Assembly: GCA_965224845.1 (NCBI GenBank)
Contig: CBDDAJ010000020.1
Coordinates: 18,596-82,595 of the forward strand
DNA: 64,000 nucleotides
Direction: 5' to 3'
Origin: Wocania_A sp965224845
GTDB lineage: Bacteria > Bacteroidota > Bacteroidia > Flavobacteriales > Flavobacteriaceae
Shown here one piece after another: positions 8,164 to 16,005 of this stretch (within the stretch, counting starts at the first letter, position 1; the number at the start of each line of letters is the position of its first letter). The translations under genes and the position numbers were made by a program. The notes under the pieces were generated by a model. The model had not been told where the DNA came from. It did no database searches and saw nothing but the letters and a program-made list of their open reading frames with translations.

Positions 8164-10074
8164 ATGATAAATTATTTCAAATTAAAAGCTCGTATATTTT
8201 CTTTCTCAATTGTAATTATTACCTCTTTTTCGAGTTTTGCTCAAGAAAAAGCTAAACCAATTTTTAAAGATGGAGAAGCTCAAATAGTTGAGGCCTTTAA
8301 TACACCAGAAAAATGGATCCGTCATGATTTATTTGTCGAAACCGAATTTGATACCGATGGCGATGGTAAATTAGACCGTATGCATGTTAGTGTAACCAGA
8401 CCATTTCAAACAGATACGGAAGGTTTAAAATTGCCTGTAATTTACGAGTCCAGTCCATACTATGCTGGTGTGGCACCAGATGTTGACGGCGTATTTTGGG
8501 ATGTAAAGCACGAATTAGGTGAGGCAGCACAAGAGCGGGTGCATCCTGAAGTAAAAAGGTTAGGCGAACGACCAATAATTTCAAATTCACAAATTAATAC
8601 CTGGGTCCCCAGAGGCTATATTGTTGTGCATTCATCATCTCCCGGAACCGGGCTATCGCAAGGTTCGCCAACAGTTGGTGGCGATAACGAATCGTTAGCT
8701 CCTAAAGCGGTTATCGATTGGTTGTGCGGACGAGCAAAAGGCTATACAGAACCTTACGGGAATAAAACAGTTGAAGCCTTCTGGAGTACCGGAAAAGTTG
8801 GTATGACCGGAACATCATACAACGGAACCATTCCTTTAGCCGCTGCTACCACGGGTGTAGATGGATTAGAAGTTATTATTCCAGTAGCACCAAACACCTC
8901 ATATTATCATTATTACCGCTCTAATGGTTTGGTACGTTCTCCCGGAGGTTATTTAGGTGAAGATATAGATGTGTTATACGATTACATTCATAGTGGTGGT
9001 GAAGAACCGCTAATACCTAGTAATAATTTGAAGGTTAATGATGCAGATATCCCTAAAGGATATAAATCGAAAAGAGCTTACAGTAATGCAAAAATTCGCG
9101 ATACTGAAATGAAAAACGGAATGGATAGGATTACCGGTGATTATAACGATTTTTGGGCAGGGCGCGATTATTTAAATGATATGGCCCCCATGAAAGCGGC
9201 CTTATTAATGTCGCATGGATTTAATGACTGGAATGTGATGCCAGAACACAGTTACCGCATTTATAAAAAAGCAAAGGAAATGGGGTTACCAACACAAATT
9301 TACTACCATCAATTTGGTCATGGTGGCCCGCCACCAGTTAGCATGATGAACAAATGGTTTACACATTATTTACACAATGTTGAAAACGGTATTGAAAGCG
9401 AACCAAATAAAGCTTGGATTGTTCGTGAAGGCGATAAAATGAATGCTCCAACGGCATACAAAGATTATCCTAACCCTGAAGCTAAAGACGTTATTTTATA
9501 TTTAACTTCTGGTGCTCCAAAAACCGGAGGACTAACCCATACAAGAACACAAAAACAAGGTAAAGAAACTTTAATTGATAATTATTCGTTTTCAGGGGAA
9601 GCACTGGCAAGAGCAGAAATTACAAATCACCGTTTATTGTATGTAACACCCACGCTAAAAAAAGATATTCATATTTCTGGTGTCCCTCAAATTACAGTTA
9701 AACTAGCAAGTAATAAGTCTGCCGTGAATTTATCGGTTTGGTTGGTTTCGTTACCGTGGAATAGCAGCAGAAGAGCAAAAACCACAGATAATATCATCAC
9801 CCGTGGTTGGGCAGATCCACAAAATCATAAATCGCTAACCGAAAGTACCCCTTTAAAGCCTGGTAAGTTTTATGAAGTAACTTTTAATTTGCAGCCAGAT
9901 GATCAGGTTATTAAAGCAGGACAACAAATAGGTGTAATGATTTTTTCTAGTGATAAAGCGTATACTTTACATCCTAAACCAGGAGCAGAATTAACTATTG
10001 ATTTAGATGGCACATCGTTAACATTGCCGGTTGTTGGTGGCACTCAGACATTTAATGATGCTGTACAGGATTAA
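8164..10074 (+). CDS. S15-family Xaa-Pro dipeptidyl-peptidase / CocE-like hydrolase
   Basis: A 636-residue exported alpha/beta hydrolase with a signal peptide ending near residue 26 (SFAQ). The nucleophile elbow GTSYNG at 216-221 places the catalytic serine at 218. The acid is D355 in HGFNDWNV, and the histidine is H386 in FGHGG, so the triad is complete. The C-terminal third is a jelly-roll X-Pro binding domain. Family members release Xaa-Pro dipeptides from N-termini or, in CocE relatives, hydrolyse esters. The export signal suggests peptide scavenging in the periplasm or at the surface. It follows the NTF2-like gene closely. Confidence 0.9.
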   Translation: MINYFKLKARIFSFSIVIITSFSSFAQEKAKPIFKDGEAQIVEAFNTPEKWIRHDLFVETEFDTDGDGKLDRMHVSVTRPFQTDTEGLKLPVIYESSPYYAGVAPDVDGVFWDVKHELGEAAQERVHPEVKRLGERPIISNSQINTWVPRGYIVVHSSSPGTGLSQGSPTVGGDNESLAPKAVIDWLCGRAKGYTEPYGNKTVEAFWSTGKVGMTGTSYNGTIPLAAATTGVDGLEVIIPVAPNTSYYHYYRSNGLVRSPGGYLGEDIDVLYDYIHSGGEEPLIPSNNLKVNDADIPKGYKSKRAYSNAKIRDTEMKNGMDRITGDYNDFWAGRDYLNDMAPMKAALLMSHGFNDWNVMPEHSYRIYKKAKEMGLPTQIYYHQFGHGGPPPVSMMNKWFTHYLHNVENGIESEPNKAWIVREGDKMNAPTAYKDYPNPEAKDVILYLTSGAPKTGGLTHTRTQKQGKETLIDNYSFSGEALARAEITNHRLLYVTPTLKKDIHISGVPQITVKLASNKSAVNLSVWLVSLPWNSSRRAKTTDNIITRGWADPQNHKSLTESTPLKPGKFYEVTFNLQPDDQVIKAGQQIGVMIFSSDKAYTLHPKPGAELTIDLDGTSLTLPVVGGTQTFNDAVQD

Positions 10075-10109
10075 ACAGGTTTATAAAAACAAGCTAAAGT
10101 AGTAAAACT

Positions 10110-10652
10110 ATGAAGCACCTACTTGTTCTAACAACCCTAATACTATCTAGTTTGATGTCATCGCATGTGCTTGCTCAACAGAATGATTTTATTAAAGACT
10201 ATCTGGAGCGATTTGAAAATTCACGCAAGTATTTGATTCTTGTTGCTAAAATGATGCCCGAAGAGCACTATAACTACAAAGCATCACCAAAATCATTAAC
10301 CTTTGCCGAAAATTTAATGCATATTGGATTTGCAATAGACTGGCACAGTCAATCATTGCTAGGCGGACGAAAATCAAGAGAATGGAAAACAGATACAATT
10401 TTTAAGACAGGCAATAAATCTAAAAAGGAAATGATTGCAACAATTGATAAAACATTTGATGAAGCCATAAGGCTAATTAAACAATTTGATTCCACCCATT
10501 TAAATGACAGGTTAGATTATTTTAATTTGAGTAGAACAAAGCGGCAAATTTTCTTACTGCTTACCGATCATATAACCCACCACAGAGGGCAAATGCTTGT
10601 TTATATGAGACTTAAAGGGCTTGTTCCTCCTAGGTATGTTTTATTTCAATAA
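10110..10652 (+). CDS. Exported DinB-family protein
   Basis: A 180-residue protein with a signal peptide (cleavage after VLAQ near 23) and a DinB-like four-helix bundle. Candidate metal-binding histidines occur in LMHIGFAIDWH and in LTDHITHHRGQMLVY, the spacing expected for the His3 site of this superfamily. Most DinB proteins are cytoplasmic thiol-dependent enzymes, so an exported version is somewhat unusual, though frequent in Bacteroidota. The function is unknown. It follows the S15 peptidase by 35 bases and converges with pcm. Confidence 0.8.
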   Translation: MKHLLVLTTLILSSLMSSHVLAQQNDFIKDYLERFENSRKYLILVAKMMPEEHYNYKASPKSLTFAENLMHIGFAIDWHSQSLLGGRKSREWKTDTIFKTGNKSKKEMIATIDKTFDEAIRLIKQFDSTHLNDRLDYFNLSRTKRQIFLLLTDHITHHRGQMLVYMRLKGLVPPRYVLFQ

Positions 10653-10726
10653 TTTAAAAATCACCCTTAAAAAAGCCAGCGCCATAGCGTTATAAAATTG
10701 AGCCGGAAACTCTAAATAAATATTAG

Positions 10727-11386
10727 TTAATTTTTATCCTCCAGCAACGGTACAAAACGAAACTCACCAAATTCGTGTTGTTCAAATTCTTTTTGTCCTT
10801 TTCTAATAAAAAGGGTCATGATTTGCACATTATCTCCTACCGGAATGACAAGCCTTCCTCCTATTTTTAACTGCCCCAACAAAGGCTTAGGCACAAACGG
10901 GGCGCCCGCTGTAACTATAATACTATCATAAGGCGCTTCTTCAACCAAACCTTTATAACCATCACCAAAAATGAGTTTTTTAGCACGATATCCTAACTTT
11001 GGCAAGAACTTACTGGTTTTTTTAAACAATTCTTGCTGGCGCTCAATACTAAACACTTTCGCTCCTAATTCACACAAAACGGCAGTTTGATAGCCGCTAC
11101 CAGTACCAATCTCTAATACCTTATCCCCTTTTTTTACTTGTAACAATTCTGTTTGAAAAGCAACGGTATAAGGTTGCGATATGGTTTGATCTGCTGCGAT
11201 AGGAAAAGCTTTATCTTGATAAGCATGGTCTAAAAAACCAGAATCCATAAACAAATGCCTTGGTATATTTCCTATAGCTTTTAAAACAGCTTCATTAGCT
11301 ATTCCTTTGTGTTTTAAAATATTAACTAGCTGCTGCCGCAGTCCTTTGTGCTTAAATGTATCTTTCAATGGTTGGGTTATTTTCAA
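10727..11386 (-). CDS. pcm: Protein-L-isoaspartate O-methyltransferase
   Basis: A 219-residue SAM-dependent enzyme that methylates isoaspartyl residues so that damaged proteins can be repaired. The family signature AADQTISQPYTVA spans residues 65-76, and the SAM loop VLEIGTGSGYQ is at 90-100. The C-terminal PVGD(N) segment is also present. No signal peptide is seen, so it is cytoplasmic. It is convergent with the DinB gene and divergent from the Gfo/Idh oxidoreductase, whose start is 139 bases away. The length matches the family. Confidence 0.95.
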   Translation of the reverse strand: MKITQPLKDTFKHKGLRQQLVNILKHKGIANEAVLKAIGNIPRHLFMDSGFLDHAYQDKAFPIAADQTISQPYTVAFQTELLQVKKGDKVLEIGTGSGYQTAVLCELGAKVFSIERQQELFKKTSKFLPKLGYRAKKLIFGDGYKGLVEEAPYDSIIVTAGAPFVPKPLLGQLKIGGRLVIPVGDNVQIMTLFIRKGQKEFEQHEFGEFRFVPLLEDKN

Positions 11387-11500
11387 AGCTAAAATTAGTA
11401 AACATTTTTAATCAAAAACCATTTTATCGGTAATTTCTTTTAAGTATTAATAAAGCAAAAAAATTAGACTGAAATAATCAATTTCATATACTAAATATCT

Positions 11501-11508
11501 TATTTTTG
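11501..11508 (+). promoter_or_regulatory. Flavobacterial -7 box (TAnnTTTG) for the Gfo/Idh gene
   Basis: TATTTTTG fits TAnnTTTG and lies 16 bases before the ATG at 11525. It is the most likely promoter for the long plus-strand run that begins with the Gfo/Idh gene. The -33 element is not obvious. Confidence 0.4.
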
Positions 11509-11524
11509 TTGAAAACGTAAAAAT

Positions 11525-12484
11525 ATGCTAAACGCTGGTGTACTAGGTGCTGGTCATCTTGGAAAAATTCATTTAAGGCTTCTTAACCAATCGAATAAAT
11601 ACAATCTGGTTGGTTTTTATGATGCCGATACCAATAATGGTAAAAAAGTAGAAAAAGAATTTGGTTATAAATTTTTCAATTCTATCGAAGCTCTTATCGA
11701 TGCTGTGGATGTAGTAGATATTGTCACACCTACATTATCGCATTACGATTGTGCAAAACAAGCCATTGCAAAAGGAAAGCACATTTTTATAGAAAAACCA
11801 ATAACTAACACCGTTGAAGAGGCAGAACATATTAGAACGTTATTAGCAGAACATAATATTCGTGGTCAAGTGGGGCATGTAGAACGTTTTAATCCAGCTT
11901 TTATAGCTGTTAAAAGTGATATTAAATCCCCTATGTTTATTGAAACTCATCGCTTAGCAGAGTTCAATCCGCGTGGCACAGATGTTCCTGTAGTACTAGA
12001 TCTAATGATTCATGATATAGATATTATTTTAAGTGTGGTAAAATCTAAAGTAAAAACCATTTCTGCAAGTGGTGTATCGGTTATTAGCGACACACCAGAT
12101 ATTGCCAATGCGCGTATTGAATTTGAAAATGGTTGTGTTGCTAATTTAACAGCCAGTAGAATCTCTTTAAAGAGCATGCGTAAAACACGTTTTTTTCAAA
12201 AAGATGCTTACATCTCGGTTGACTTTTTAGAAAAAAAATGTGAAGTAGTTAAAATGAAAGATGCACCGGAAAATCCCGGGGATTTTGACATGATTTTACA
12301 AAATGCCGAAGGGGTAAAAAAGCAAATCTATTTTGATAACCCGGAAATTGCAAATAACAATGCCATATTAGATGAATTGGAAACCTTTGCAGATGCCATT
12401 AATAATAACACAACACCTGTTGTAACACTGCATGATGGCACTGAGGCCTTACGTGTAGCTACACAAATAATTAATTGTTTTTAA
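11525..12484 (+). CDS. Gfo/Idh/MocA-family NAD(P)-dependent oxidoreductase
   Basis: A 319-residue oxidoreductase with an N-terminal Rossmann fold (GAGHLGKIH, 8-16), the family motif EKPITNT (90-96) and a C-terminal alpha/beta domain that contributes HDIDI near 163. Family members oxidise or reduce sugars, inositols or related polyols. The substrate is not readable here, and no sugar-utilisation genes are adjacent. It heads a plus-strand run, separated from hbd by a 142-base gap that contains a dispersed inverted repeat, so transcription may or may not continue into hbd. Confidence 0.9.
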   Translation: MLNAGVLGAGHLGKIHLRLLNQSNKYNLVGFYDADTNNGKKVEKEFGYKFFNSIEALIDAVDVVDIVTPTLSHYDCAKQAIAKGKHIFIEKPITNTVEEAEHIRTLLAEHNIRGQVGHVERFNPAFIAVKSDIKSPMFIETHRLAEFNPRGTDVPVVLDLMIHDIDIILSVVKSKVKTISASGVSVISDTPDIANARIEFENGCVANLTASRISLKSMRKTRFFQKDAYISVDFLEKKCEVVKMKDAPENPGDFDMILQNAEGVKKQIYFDNPEIANNNAILDELETFADAINNNTTPVVTLHDGTEALRVATQIINCF

Positions 12485-12487
12485 CGA

Positions 12488-12610
12488 ATGTCATTGCGAG
12501 AAGTTTTTAGCCTGTATTTAGCACAGTAGGAGTTTGGAAATCTGTTTTATAATATCCCTTATTTAAAAAGAATGCCACATCTCTCAAAAAAATATAATTC
12601 GCAATAACAA
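12488..12610. repeat. MITE/REP-like dispersed inverted repeat, copy A
   Basis: The gap between the Gfo/Idh and hbd genes starts with TGTCATTGCGAG and ends with TTCGCAATAACA, an imperfect terminal inverted repeat about 120 bp apart. It shares the internal block GAATGCCACATC with copy B at 59239-59306 (GATTGCCACATC) and the same GTCATT-type ends. The layout resembles short non-coding dispersed repeats common in Flavobacteriia. No coding capacity was seen. Confidence 0.6.
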
Positions 12611-12626
12611 AACATAAAATAAAAAG

Positions 12627-13517
12627 ATGAAAAACATTGCAGTAATTGGTGCAGGAACTATGGGAAATGGTATTGCACATACTTTTGCACAAAGCGGATT
12701 TAAAGTACAGCTTATAGATATTAGTGAAGCATCACTTAAAAAAGGTATTGGAACCATTGCTAAAAATTTAGATAGAATGGTTGCAAAAGAAAAAATTACA
12801 GAAGCTGATAAAAGTGAAACACTCGCTAATATTACGACATTCACTAATATTATAGAAGGTGTTAAAAATACAGAGTTAGTGGTAGAAGCAGCTACCGAAA
12901 ATGTAGATTTAAAACTCAATATTTTTAAACAATTAGATGATGTTTGTCCTAAGGATACCATTCTTGCTACCAACACATCGTCTATTTCAATTACTGAAAT
13001 TGCAGCGGTTACATCCAGACCTGAATTGGTTATTGGCATGCACTTTATGAATCCTGTACCAATTATGAAATTGGTAGAGATTATTCGTGGCTATAACACT
13101 AGTGATCGTGTTACCAACACGATCATGCAACTCTCTAAAACTTTGGGTAAAGTTCCTGTAGAAGTAAATGATTATCCTGGTTTTGTAGCCAACAGAATAT
13201 TAATGCCTATGCTAAACGAGTCGATTGAAACTTTATATAATGGTGTTGCAGGTGTTGAAGAAATTGATACGGTCATGAAACTAGGGATGGCTCACCCTAT
13301 GGGACCATTACAGCTTGCAGATTTTATAGGTTTAGACGTTTGCTTATCTATTTTAAATGTGATGTATGAAGGCTTTAAAAACCCTAAATATGCCCCTTGT
13401 CCTTTATTAGTAAATATGGTTCGCGCTGGTAAATTAGGTGTAAAATCTGGTGAAGGCTTTTATGATTATGCAGAAAGCAGAAAGGCAGAGCAAGTAGCCA
13501 AACAGTTTACTAAGTAG
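12627..13517 (+). CDS. 3-hydroxyacyl-CoA (3-hydroxybutyryl-CoA) dehydrogenase
   Basis: A 296-residue enzyme that interconverts 3-hydroxyacyl-CoA and 3-oxoacyl-CoA with NAD(H). The Rossmann motif GAGTMGNG is at 8-15. Substrate and catalytic residues appear in NTSSISIT (116-123) and GMHFMNPVP (137-145), where His139 and the conserved Glu151 form the catalytic pair. The length is that of stand-alone short-chain enzymes (Hbd/PaaH type) rather than FadB fusions. No thiolase or crotonase is nearby, so it may serve beta-oxidation or butyrate-type metabolism encoded elsewhere. Confidence 0.93.
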   Translation: MKNIAVIGAGTMGNGIAHTFAQSGFKVQLIDISEASLKKGIGTIAKNLDRMVAKEKITEADKSETLANITTFTNIIEGVKNTELVVEAATENVDLKLNIFKQLDDVCPKDTILATNTSSISITEIAAVTSRPELVIGMHFMNPVPIMKLVEIIRGYNTSDRVTNTIMQLSKTLGKVPVEVNDYPGFVANRILMPMLNESIETLYNGVAGVEEIDTVMKLGMAHPMGPLQLADFIGLDVCLSILNVMYEGFKNPKYAPCPLLVNMVRAGKLGVKSGEGFYDYAESRKAEQVAKQFTK

Positions 13518-13548
13518 TTAGGTATTAGTGATTAGCTATTACATTTCT

Positions 13549-13569
13549 AACATCTAAAATCTAAAATTT
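13549..13569. repeat. Imperfect heptamer repeat abutting the DUF1015 start
   Basis: Three 7-base units (aacatct, aaaatct, aaaattt) run directly into the TTG start codon at 13568. The period of seven matches clearer repeats ahead of the DnaQ-GIY-YIG nuclease and serA genes. Confidence 0.4.
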
Positions 13570-14806
13570 GGCAAAGTTAAAACCTTTTAAAGCAGTAAGA
13601 CCTACCAGAGCCATCGTAGGTTTGGTAGCAGCACGTCCCTACCAAAGCTATACTGTTAACGAGCGCGAGTCTCGAATGGACTACAACCCGTATAGTTTTC
13701 TTCATATTGTAAACCCAGGTTATAAATACGACCAGGTTATTACTGGTGAAGAACGCTATAAACTGGTAAGAAATCGCTATTTAGAATTTAAGGAAGATGG
13801 TGTTTTTATCCAAGATAAAAGGCCTTCATTTTATGTTTATAAGATAGTAAATAGGCATGGGCAGGAATTTAATGGTATTATTGCTGCAACTAGTGCTGAA
13901 GATTACGAACATGATGTTATAAAAAAACATGAAGACACCATAGAAAAACGGGAAAAAACATTTAAAAGCTATTTACAAACAGTAGGCTTTAATGCAGAAC
14001 CAGTACTACTTACCTACCCCGATAATGATGTGATTGCATCCATAATTACAGAGACTCAAAAAAATCATGCTGAGTTTGAGTTTACTATGACCTACAGAGA
14101 CACCCATTATTTATGGAAAATAGATAACAAAAACACAATTGCATTGATTCGGAATGAGTTTGATAAAATGAAAACCATTTACATTGCAGATGGTCATCAT
14201 CGCTCTGCTTCTTCATATTTGCTATATAAAGACGAAAAAAGCAAAAACACAAACCATAACAGTGATGAATCGTATAACTTCTTTATGTCTTACCTTATTC
14301 CTGAATCAGATTTAGTAATCCAGGAGTTTAATCGTTTAGTTAAAGATCTAAATGGTTTAACCAAAGAAGAATTCCTTATCAGTTTAGATCACTATTATCG
14401 TATTGAAAATAGAGGGCTTATACCATATAGTCCTTCAAAACCACATCATTTTAGCATGTATTTAGATGGTGAATTTTATTCTCTATATTTAAGAAAAACA
14501 AGATATGAATTTAATACTGCATTAGACAGCCTTGATGCACAATTGCTATACAAAACGATACTGCAACCTATTTTAGGTATTAACGATCTGCGAGACGATA
14601 ATCGCATTGAATATGTAAATGGCAGGCATGACATGATAACAATTAAAAGTAGCGTAGACAGTGGTGAGTTTAAAGTTGGGTTTGGTATGTGTCCTGCAAC
14701 TATAAAACAAATGAAACATATTGCTGATGAAGGTTTAAAAATGCCACCTAAAAGCACTTATATTTTGCCAAAGCTAAGAAGTGGCATAACCATTTATGAG
14801 TATTAA
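13568..14806 (+). CDS. DUF1015 domain protein
   Basis: A 412-residue cytoplasmic protein covering the full DUF1015 family, with its hallmark IADGHHRSAS at 206-215. The function is unknown; the family is widespread in anaerobes and Bacteroidota and sometimes sits near serine or hydroxyacid metabolism genes. Initiation is at TTG (13568). The next in-frame codons upstream reach a stop at 13562, and homologues begin with the same MAKLKPFKAVRP segment, so TTG is the only sensible start. It is followed after 12 bases by a DinB gene and lies in the plus-strand run after hbd. Confidence 0.9.
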   Translation: MAKLKPFKAVRPTRAIVGLVAARPYQSYTVNERESRMDYNPYSFLHIVNPGYKYDQVITGEERYKLVRNRYLEFKEDGVFIQDKRPSFYVYKIVNRHGQEFNGIIAATSAEDYEHDVIKKHEDTIEKREKTFKSYLQTVGFNAEPVLLTYPDNDVIASIITETQKNHAEFEFTMTYRDTHYLWKIDNKNTIALIRNEFDKMKTIYIADGHHRSASSYLLYKDEKSKNTNHNSDESYNFFMSYLIPESDLVIQEFNRLVKDLNGLTKEEFLISLDHYYRIENRGLIPYSPSKPHHFSMYLDGEFYSLYLRKTRYEFNTALDSLDAQLLYKTILQPILGINDLRDDNRIEYVNGRHDMITIKSSVDSGEFKVGFGMCPATIKQMKHIADEGLKMPPKSTYILPKLRSGITIYEY

Positions 14807-14818
14807 GCAGGTTATATT

Positions 14819-15289
14819 ATGGACGCTATTAAAATTATTTTACTAAATTTCTCAGAAACCCGAAGAAGAAGTTTAAAACTCTGGAGAGGGATTCCTAAAG
14901 AATATTTAAACTGGAAACCGGATGCAAAAGCCTTAACAATTATAGAAATGATTAGGCATGTATTAGAAGGCGAACATTTATTCCATAAAATTATAGAAAA
15001 GAGAGGTAACCTGGGAAACTATAAGTCTCCATGGGAAAACTTACCTTACCATGATTTGGAATATGAAATTGATTTTTCTAAAACTTATAGAATCCAATTT
15101 ATCAATATGATTAAAACCCTAAAAGCATCAGATCTTGAAGAAATAAAGATTGAAAGAAGCGAAGTTAATCAAAGTAAAGTTTTAGGAGATTATTTGAATA
15201 GAATAGCTTACCATGAATCTGTACATACTGGACAATTATTAGATTATTTAAGAACCATTGGTACAGAAAGACCAAACATTTGGGATTAA
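14819..15289 (+). CDS. Cytoplasmic DinB-family protein
   Basis: A 156-residue DinB-like four-helix-bundle protein without a signal peptide. Candidate metal ligands are His in EMIRHVLEGEHLFH and in RIAYHESVHTGQLLDYLR, in the usual positions. Its role is unknown; the superfamily includes metal-dependent thiol transferases and stress-induced proteins. It is only distantly similar to the exported DinB protein at 10110-10652. It stops six bases before the yggS start, suggesting co-transcription. Confidence 0.85.
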   Translation: MDAIKIILLNFSETRRRSLKLWRGIPKEYLNWKPDAKALTIIEMIRHVLEGEHLFHKIIEKRGNLGNYKSPWENLPYHDLEYEIDFSKTYRIQFINMIKTLKASDLEEIKIERSEVNQSKVLGDYLNRIAYHESVHTGQLLDYLRTIGTERPNIWD

Positions 15290-15294
15290 TAATT

Positions 15295-15969
15295 ATGAGT
15301 ATACAACAAAACCTAAACCATATAAAATCTACAGTACCGGAACATGTTACTCTGGTAGCTGTTTCTAAAACCAAACCCATTACCAGTTTAATGGAAGCCT
15401 ACAATGCAGGGCAACGGATTTTTGGAGAAAACAAAATCCAGGAAATGGTTGAAAAGCATAGCATTATGCCTAAAGACATTGATTGGCACATGATAGGTCA
15501 TGTGCAACGCAATAAAGTAAAATATATGGCTTCGTTTGTTCGTTTAATACACGGTGTAGACCATTTTAAATTATTAAAAGAAATAAATAAGCAAGCAAAA
15601 AAGCACAATAGAATCATAGATTGTCTACTTCAAATAAAAATAGCTTCAGAAGATTCTAAATTTGGGATGTCGGTAAATGAAGCTGCAGAGATTATTCAAT
15701 CTAAAGCCTTTTCAGAGTTACAACATATAAAGGTGGTTGGCGTTATGGGAATGGCAACTTTTACTGATGATATGCATCTGGTAAAAAAAGAATTCACGGT
15801 ATTAAAAGCAACTTTTGAAGAATTAAAAATATTAGAAACAGAAAACTGCAAGCTACAAACTATTTCAATGGGCATGAGTGGCGACTATAAATTAGCTATA
15901 GATTGTGGGAGTAACATGATTCGTGTTGGAAGTAGTATATTTGGAGAACGTAATTACAGTAAGCAATAA
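15295..15969 (+). CDS. YggS/PLPBP-family pyridoxal-phosphate homeostasis protein
   Basis: A 224-residue PLP-binding TIM-barrel protein that buffers pyridoxal phosphate and influences amino- and keto-acid homeostasis. The PLP lysine is in LVAVSKTKP (Lys25 of this start). FGENKIQEM, HMIGHVQRNK and the C-terminal MGMSGDYKLAI phosphate loop are all present. The ATG at 15295 is chosen over a TTG at 15280 because homologues start shortly before the NL-x-x-I helix. There is no signal peptide. It lies between a DinB gene and the nuclease gene. Confidence 0.94.
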   Translation: MSIQQNLNHIKSTVPEHVTLVAVSKTKPITSLMEAYNAGQRIFGENKIQEMVEKHSIMPKDIDWHMIGHVQRNKVKYMASFVRLIHGVDHFKLLKEINKQAKKHNRIIDCLLQIKIASEDSKFGMSVNEAAEIIQSKAFSELQHIKVVGVMGMATFTDDMHLVKKEFTVLKATFEELKILETENCKLQTISMGMSGDYKLAIDCGSNMIRVGSSIFGERNYSKQ

Positions 15970-15981
15970 GTAAAACTATAT

Positions 15982-16003
15982 TTTTAACTTTTAACTTTTT
16001 AAC
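15982..16003. repeat. TTTTAAC heptamer repeat upstream of the nuclease gene
   Basis: TTTTAAC-TTTTAAC-TTTTTAAC, about three units with one extra T, ends two bases before the proposed ATT start at 16006. The same unit occurs 5.7 times just before serA. Confidence 0.6.
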
Positions 16004-16005
16004 AA

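Noticed and set aside
12584..13039. 151-codon minus-strand frame opposite the 3-hydroxyacyl-CoA dehydrogenase gene
   Set aside because: It lies almost wholly inside a well-conserved gene on the other strand, has no recognisable motif, and its hydrophobic content follows from the complementary codons.
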